A stretch of DNA of 64,000 nucleotides, taken from positions 6,816,880 through 6,880,879 of the forward strand of contig CM035356.1 of NCBI GenBank assembly GCA_020137815.1, in the 5' to 3' direction. Shown here piece by piece: positions 43,713-64,000 of this stretch (positions are counted from its first letter, which is position 1; each line of letters opens with the position of its first letter). Under the pieces are notes generated by a model that worked only from the letters and a program-made list of their open reading frames with translations, ran no database searches and had not been told where the DNA came from. Both the position numbers and the translations under genes were made by a program. This DNA comes from Hormiphora californensis (Eukaryota > Ctenophora > Tentaculata > Cydippida > Pleurobrachiidae).

Positions 43713-45010
43713 CTAAGAAGCAAAGCGAGTGTTAAAACACAATCTAAGAGTGGGTGGGTACGAAAAGATAAGGTATTAGACCAGAATGTAGCTTGACAGT
43801 GGGGGGTACGAAAAGATAAGAAGTGATACTGAGTGTGAGAAGGGAAAAAAGGGGGGGGGGAAAGAGATGAAACAAAAATGACGACACGAAAGCAAGAAAT
43901 CATGAACACAAAACACACGGATTTGAGAGAGTGCAAGAGATAGATGAACGAGATAGGGATCGGGAGGTGCTCATGCGTGACAGACCTCCACGCACGTGAC
44001 TTAGAATGCTCGCACCCAATTGGCTGATCATAGTGAAAGTGAAAGTGACCATAAATGCAGCAATTTGATTGGCTGCCCTGACTGAGTTTGTGATTGGGGG
44101 CGGGAACTGGGAAGAGAGAGATAGGGTAGAGAGAGATAGAGAGAGAGATTGAGAGAGACTGTGTGGGTGTGTGTGAGAGAGAGAGAGAGAGAGTGTGTGT
44201 GAGAGAGAGAGAGGGAGAGAGAAAGCAGGGCGACACACCCATCTTGAAAACAGAGATAAGAAACGGGCCTCTGCATTCTGCAACAGTTCTGAGTGTTTAC
44301 ACACAAGCAGTTCATTGCAGTTGTTTTGTTTTGTGTTTAACCCCCCTTGTCTCAGCTATTCCGGCCACCATTTCGTAACCTGTCAACCGTTAGACCACAC
44401 CTTTGAAATAGCCTAAACAACATTTTACCTAGTTTAAATTGCGTTATTTTGCCGCATTTGGTCTGTGTTGTCAAAAATGTCCATTTTAGGGCTTTTTGAG
44501 GCCCTCCCCTAATTAGGTTTCTTATTTTTCGAGTTTCTTATTTTTGGGGTTTCTACTTTCTTATTTTTCGAGTTTCTTATTATTCGAGTTTCTTATTTTT
44601 GGGGTTTCTTATTTTTGGGGTTTCTTAATTTTGGGGTTTCTTATTTTTGGGGTTTCTTATTTTTGGGGTTTCTTAATTTTGGGGTTTCTTAATTTTGGGG
44701 TTTCTTAATTTTGGGGTTTCTTATTTTTGGGGTTTCTTAATTTTGGGGTTTCTTATTTTTGGGGTTTCTTAATTTTGGGGTTTCTTAATTTTGGGGTTTC
44801 TTAATTTTGGGGTTTCTTATTTTTGGGGTTTCTTATTTTTGCGTTTCTTATTTTTGGGGTTTCTTATTTTTGCGTTTCTTATTTTTGGGGTTTCTTACTT
44901 TCTTGGGGGAGTTTCTTATTTTGGGGTGTCTTATTTAATGTGTTTCCACATTTCCCGTTTCTTATAAAAAAATTTCTTCCTAAAGCGTTTCTTAATTAGC
45001 GAGAGTAAGG
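42798..45010. mobile_element. 2.2-kb foldback element with minisatellite arms
   Basis: Outer ends CCTTACTCTCG(T/C)TAATTAAG are mirrored at 42798 and 45010. Next to them both arms contain 25-30 copies of a roughly 15-bp unit, AAGAAACCCCAAAAAT on the left and its complement on the right. An inner unique part of each arm (for example GGACATTTTTGACAACACAG, CAGAATGCAGAGGCCCG) extends to about 43553 and from about 44213. The 660-bp centre holds GA/GT microsatellites. Long inverted repeats built of short tandem units are the hallmark of Drosophila FB-type elements; kinship is inference. Confidence 0.88.
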
Positions 45011-45125
45011 TAGTTCCAAAATAGTTCTGAAAAAAAATACTTGAACAAATGGTGCTCATTAGCATATTATATTTAAAGATCAACCAGTAAGATTCTATAA
45101 TTATAAATTCTAAGCCATTCCATGT

Positions 45126-45237
45126 CGGGACTATTATAGTTGCACCTGGGACTATTATAGTTGTACCTGGGACTATTATAGTTGCACCTGGGACTATTAT
45201 AGTTGCACCTGGGACTATTATAGTTGCACCTGGGCCG
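45126..45237. repeat. 21-bp minisatellite GGGACTATTATAGTTGCACCT
   Basis: Five head-to-tail units, one with a single substitution (TTGTACCT). Confidence 0.93.
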
Positions 45238-45620
45238 AGTGGCGGTCCTATAGAGTCCCTTTTTCTTACATTTCAAACATATTCTTACTGAGGGCCGAGG
45301 GGACCCATTCCAGTAATTTTATTGTACTACAATTTGTAGTTATAAACTGTACATATTGGGATGTACTGTATGTACTGAATGTACTGTATTACAGTAGTGC
45401 TGACCGTGGTAGCTGAGTCTGAACTAGACAAATATTGAGTATCGGTCATTATTCAATATTGATGCTACGCTTACCCTTTCTCTACACCAAATACCGTGCT
45501 TACATTAACCTGATTCCTGATCACTTTCACAATAGACAGGAATTTTTATATTACACGTGACTGTTTCTTTGCGTTACACAGTGCAGCCCCGTTCAGAATG
45601 GGCAGTCTGTCTCTCCATCA

Positions 45621-45626
<6 letters not shown>

Positions 45627-45677
<51 letters not shown>
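45627..45677. repeat. (CT)n microsatellite
   Basis: Pure CT dinucleotide run about 100 bp upstream of the GPCR coding exon, probably in its 5' intron. Confidence 0.95.
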
Positions 45678-45679
<2 letters not shown>

Positions 45680-45777
45680 AAGCTCGCATAATTTGCCTAT
45701 TAATTGTACGTATACTTCCCAACTCCAACTATTTCTCAACATAATTCCTCCTTTCAGTAGCCAAGACGACTTCAAGA

Positions 45778-46713
45778 ATGAGCAATTCAACACTAGACCT
45801 CTCCCTGACCACCTCCCAACGGATACCCCTCGCCACATTTGGCTTCATCTGCTCTGTTCTCGGTCTGTGCGGCAACGGCCTCGTCCTCTACTCTTCCCTG
45901 CGATACAACACCATCAAGATGGACAAAATCTCCCTGATCTTCCTACGCAACCTGGCCGCTGCGGATTTGTTGAACACAGTCACCGTAATCTTACCCACTT
46001 TTATCACCTACGCGACAGGAAGCTGGAAATTTGGGGCTGAGTTCTGTGATTTCCAATTATGGGCAGGGTTCATCACGGGAACAGTCAATATCTCCTCAGT
46101 AATCATCATTGCCTGCCACCGACTCCGTGTCCTATTCTTCCCCCTCAACTTCTTCTCCACTAGACCGGCTAGAGTGCTTGCAGTTATAGTATGGTTGGGA
46201 TCACCCTTTACTCCGGTTGCTACTGTCCTCTACCGAGGAATGGCTGTTGATTTCTTCCCCAATGTGGGATGGTGCTCTCTAATTGTGGCGAATAGTGCAG
46301 ATGGAGAGTTATTGGGGTACCTTATCACAGCAAATATGGTTGTGCCTATGGGTCTAATAGTTCTCCTAAATGTTGGCATTTTACTTCTAGCCCTGAAAAA
46401 CAGTAAAAACAGGGCGAACAGGAGCAGTACGAAAGCGCTAATAACAACGACCGCACTGTGTGGATTATTTGTGGTCAGCTGGGCGCCCTACATCACATTC
46501 TATGTCGTGGGAGAGATACTACCCTCTCTGATAATATCGGGGGAATGGAACCTAGCAGCGGCAGTGTTTCTCTGGCTTGGTGTGATAGGTAACCCTGTGT
46601 TATACACTATCACCAACAGACGATTTGCAGGGTATGTGAGGGCGTTAGTGTGTACTGCAGCCGGTTTAGTGACTGGATTTCAAACCAACACTGTGTCAGT
46701 AAGTTATAACTAA
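45778..46713 (+). CDS. Class A (rhodopsin-like) G-protein-coupled receptor, single coding exon
   Basis: 311 aa with seven hydrophobic segments. N-terminal NST glycosylation sequon; TM1 GLCGNGLVLYSS (GN motif); TM2 LRNLAAADLL (LAxAD); TM3 cysteine EFCDF with the extracellular partner GWCSL; TM6 LFVVSWAPYITFY; TM7 VIGNPVLYTITNRR (NPxxY). The DRY position reads CHRLRV, so the acidic residue is replaced by H. The TM6 CWxP reads SWAP. A CTCCTTTCAG acceptor (45748-45757) precedes the ATG by about 20 bp, implying a 5' UTR intron. The ligand cannot be inferred. Intronless coding exons of this length are typical of lineage-expanded invertebrate receptors. Confidence 0.93.
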   Translation: MSNSTLDLSLTTSQRIPLATFGFICSVLGLCGNGLVLYSSLRYNTIKMDKISLIFLRNLAAADLLNTVTVILPTFITYATGSWKFGAEFCDFQLWAGFITGTVNISSVIIIACHRLRVLFFPLNFFSTRPARVLAVIVWLGSPFTPVATVLYRGMAVDFFPNVGWCSLIVANSADGELLGYLITANMVVPMGLIVLLNVGILLLALKNSKNRANRSSTKALITTTALCGLFVVSWAPYITFYVVGEILPSLIISGEWNLAAAVFLWLGVIGNPVLYTITNRRFAGYVRALVCTAAGLVTGFQTNTVSVSYN

Positions 46714-47648
46714 AGTGAGTTATAAAAAGTAAAGTTTTACCCATTTCGAAGTGCGTAAATGTTAACCAGTACCACCCAATCTTACCTTTGTTTGACGCGG
46801 TGAGAATCGACGAAGTAATGTAGTCAGCTGACAAAACTCCCCCGATACAAGCACACACTTCATCATCACACAGTAGGGTTTCGTCCTGGTGTCCTGTGTT
46901 ACTCAACAAAGTGTCCTACTGTCCTAAGGGGTAAGGTTGGGTGTTAGAAACAGCCTGGTAAGAGCTCCGCGTGATGATGATGTAGCAACATTGACAACAT
47001 TGTTGTAGCGAAAAGGTGGTGTTAATTCGAGAATTCCTCACCTACATGCAAAAGATAAAATGAAGAGTTTCAAGCCAATTGGAGTATATCACACGTCTCT
47101 ATATCACTCTTATATATATCTTGCAGCTGGCTTTCTTGTCTTGAACTTATCACCTGGAGGAATATGTTTACCTGGCACAGACAGCACCACACTTACAGAA
47201 TGGACTCGGACAATAGCTGCAGCAGAATCAGTGCTGATGATGCAATAGAGTCGCTAGTTTATTCGCAATAATGCTGCAGCTAATGTTTGTATAAATATAT
47301 TGAAAACACAGTGATTTACAATTGAATTTTATATATAAGTAAGATTTAAAATAATTTAAAATACTGTTCGTGTAGCGCTACAACTTGTAGTGCAAGTACA
47401 TAATATATTGATTGAAATATAAACCCTCCATTTTATCACGTTTTTATTAACCAACTAAAATATCGGCAAAATACCTCCAAATGAGGAGATTATGTGTGAA
47501 ATTAAAACTCATTTTGTGCAACGTGCTCTAACAACATAATATCTAGTAAAATAGTCTTTTTAATCTGATACAGGTTGGGAGATTAAAAGTATAATAATGA
47601 GTTCACTGTGGATTAGCATATCTTCTGGTCCAGATTAAGTCCAGATCT
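46714..47648. other. Intergenic; probable 3' UTRs of convergent genes
   Basis: This lies between the GPCR stop and the RING gene stop. TTTTTATT at about 47450 gives a minus-strand AATAAA, about 200 bp beyond the RING gene stop. A minus-strand stretch at 46797-46909 (CDDEVCACIGGVLSADY) ends at a GTAAGA-like donor, but has no ATG and no partner exon. Confidence 0.45.

Positions 47649-64000
<16,352 letters not shown>

Noticed and set aside
43592-44304. Minus-strand ORFs of 216 and 134 codons
   Set aside because: They lie in the low-complexity centre of the foldback element and largely translate GA/GT repeats.
46797-46909. Serine-protease-like minus-strand exon (CIGGVLSADY)
   Set aside because: No ATG, no second exon, no catalytic motif; similarity is too short.

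Overview
This is a eukaryotic nuclear window, almost certainly from an invertebrate animal, possibly an early-branching one. The evidence is spliceosomal genes with GT-AG introns, a motile-cilium gene, an RFX-type X-box, a class A GPCR, a LAMP-family lysosomal membrane protein, and abundant non-LTR, Penelope, Helitron and foldback elements. I cannot name the species.

Five gene models have firm support. (1) RSPH1, minus strand, 5776-7286: four exons that join in frame to 221 aa, with an X-box about 200 bp upstream. (2) A LAMP-family gene, plus strand, 16728-23371: seven exons joining to 252 aa; intron 2 holds a 3.4-kb LINE and intron 3 a LINE fragment. (3) XRCC5/Ku80, plus strand, 24932-32164: five exons; intron 2 holds a Penelope-like element, intron 3 a 1.4-kb foldback element, and the C-terminus is broken by apparent frameshifts. 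(4) A single-coding-exon class A GPCR at 45778-46713. (5) A very large minus-strand gene, 47649 to beyond 64000: a TPR / Cys-rich / coiled-coil / RING E3 ligase resembling TTC3/DZIP3, for which I traced about 25 exons, nearly all with matching phases. A sixth, unrecognised gene lies at about 2455-4860.

Most of the rest is mobile or repetitive DNA. There is a near-intact two-ORF LINE (about 11.1-16.3 kb), a second LINE with a complete ORF2 (17.15-20.6 kb) and several 5'-truncated LINE remnants. Foldback elements lie at 9.5, 27.9, 35.4, 42.8 and 61.0 kb, with another long inverted-repeat element at 41.1 kb; two of these have arms built from short tandem repeats, and the 9.5-kb one has a 9-bp target duplication. 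Several MITE families are present in multiple copies.

The introns of the RING gene are the most unusual part. One holds four head-to-tail Helitron-like units (49175-51958) with TC...CTAG ends in an A|T target. The next holds a minisatellite of about 33 units (52160-53580), each unit a copy of the adjacent 3' splice site. Further upstream a 1.2-kb tandem duplication copies two exons in a phase-preserving way. No CRISPR array, rRNA or convincing tRNA gene was seen.
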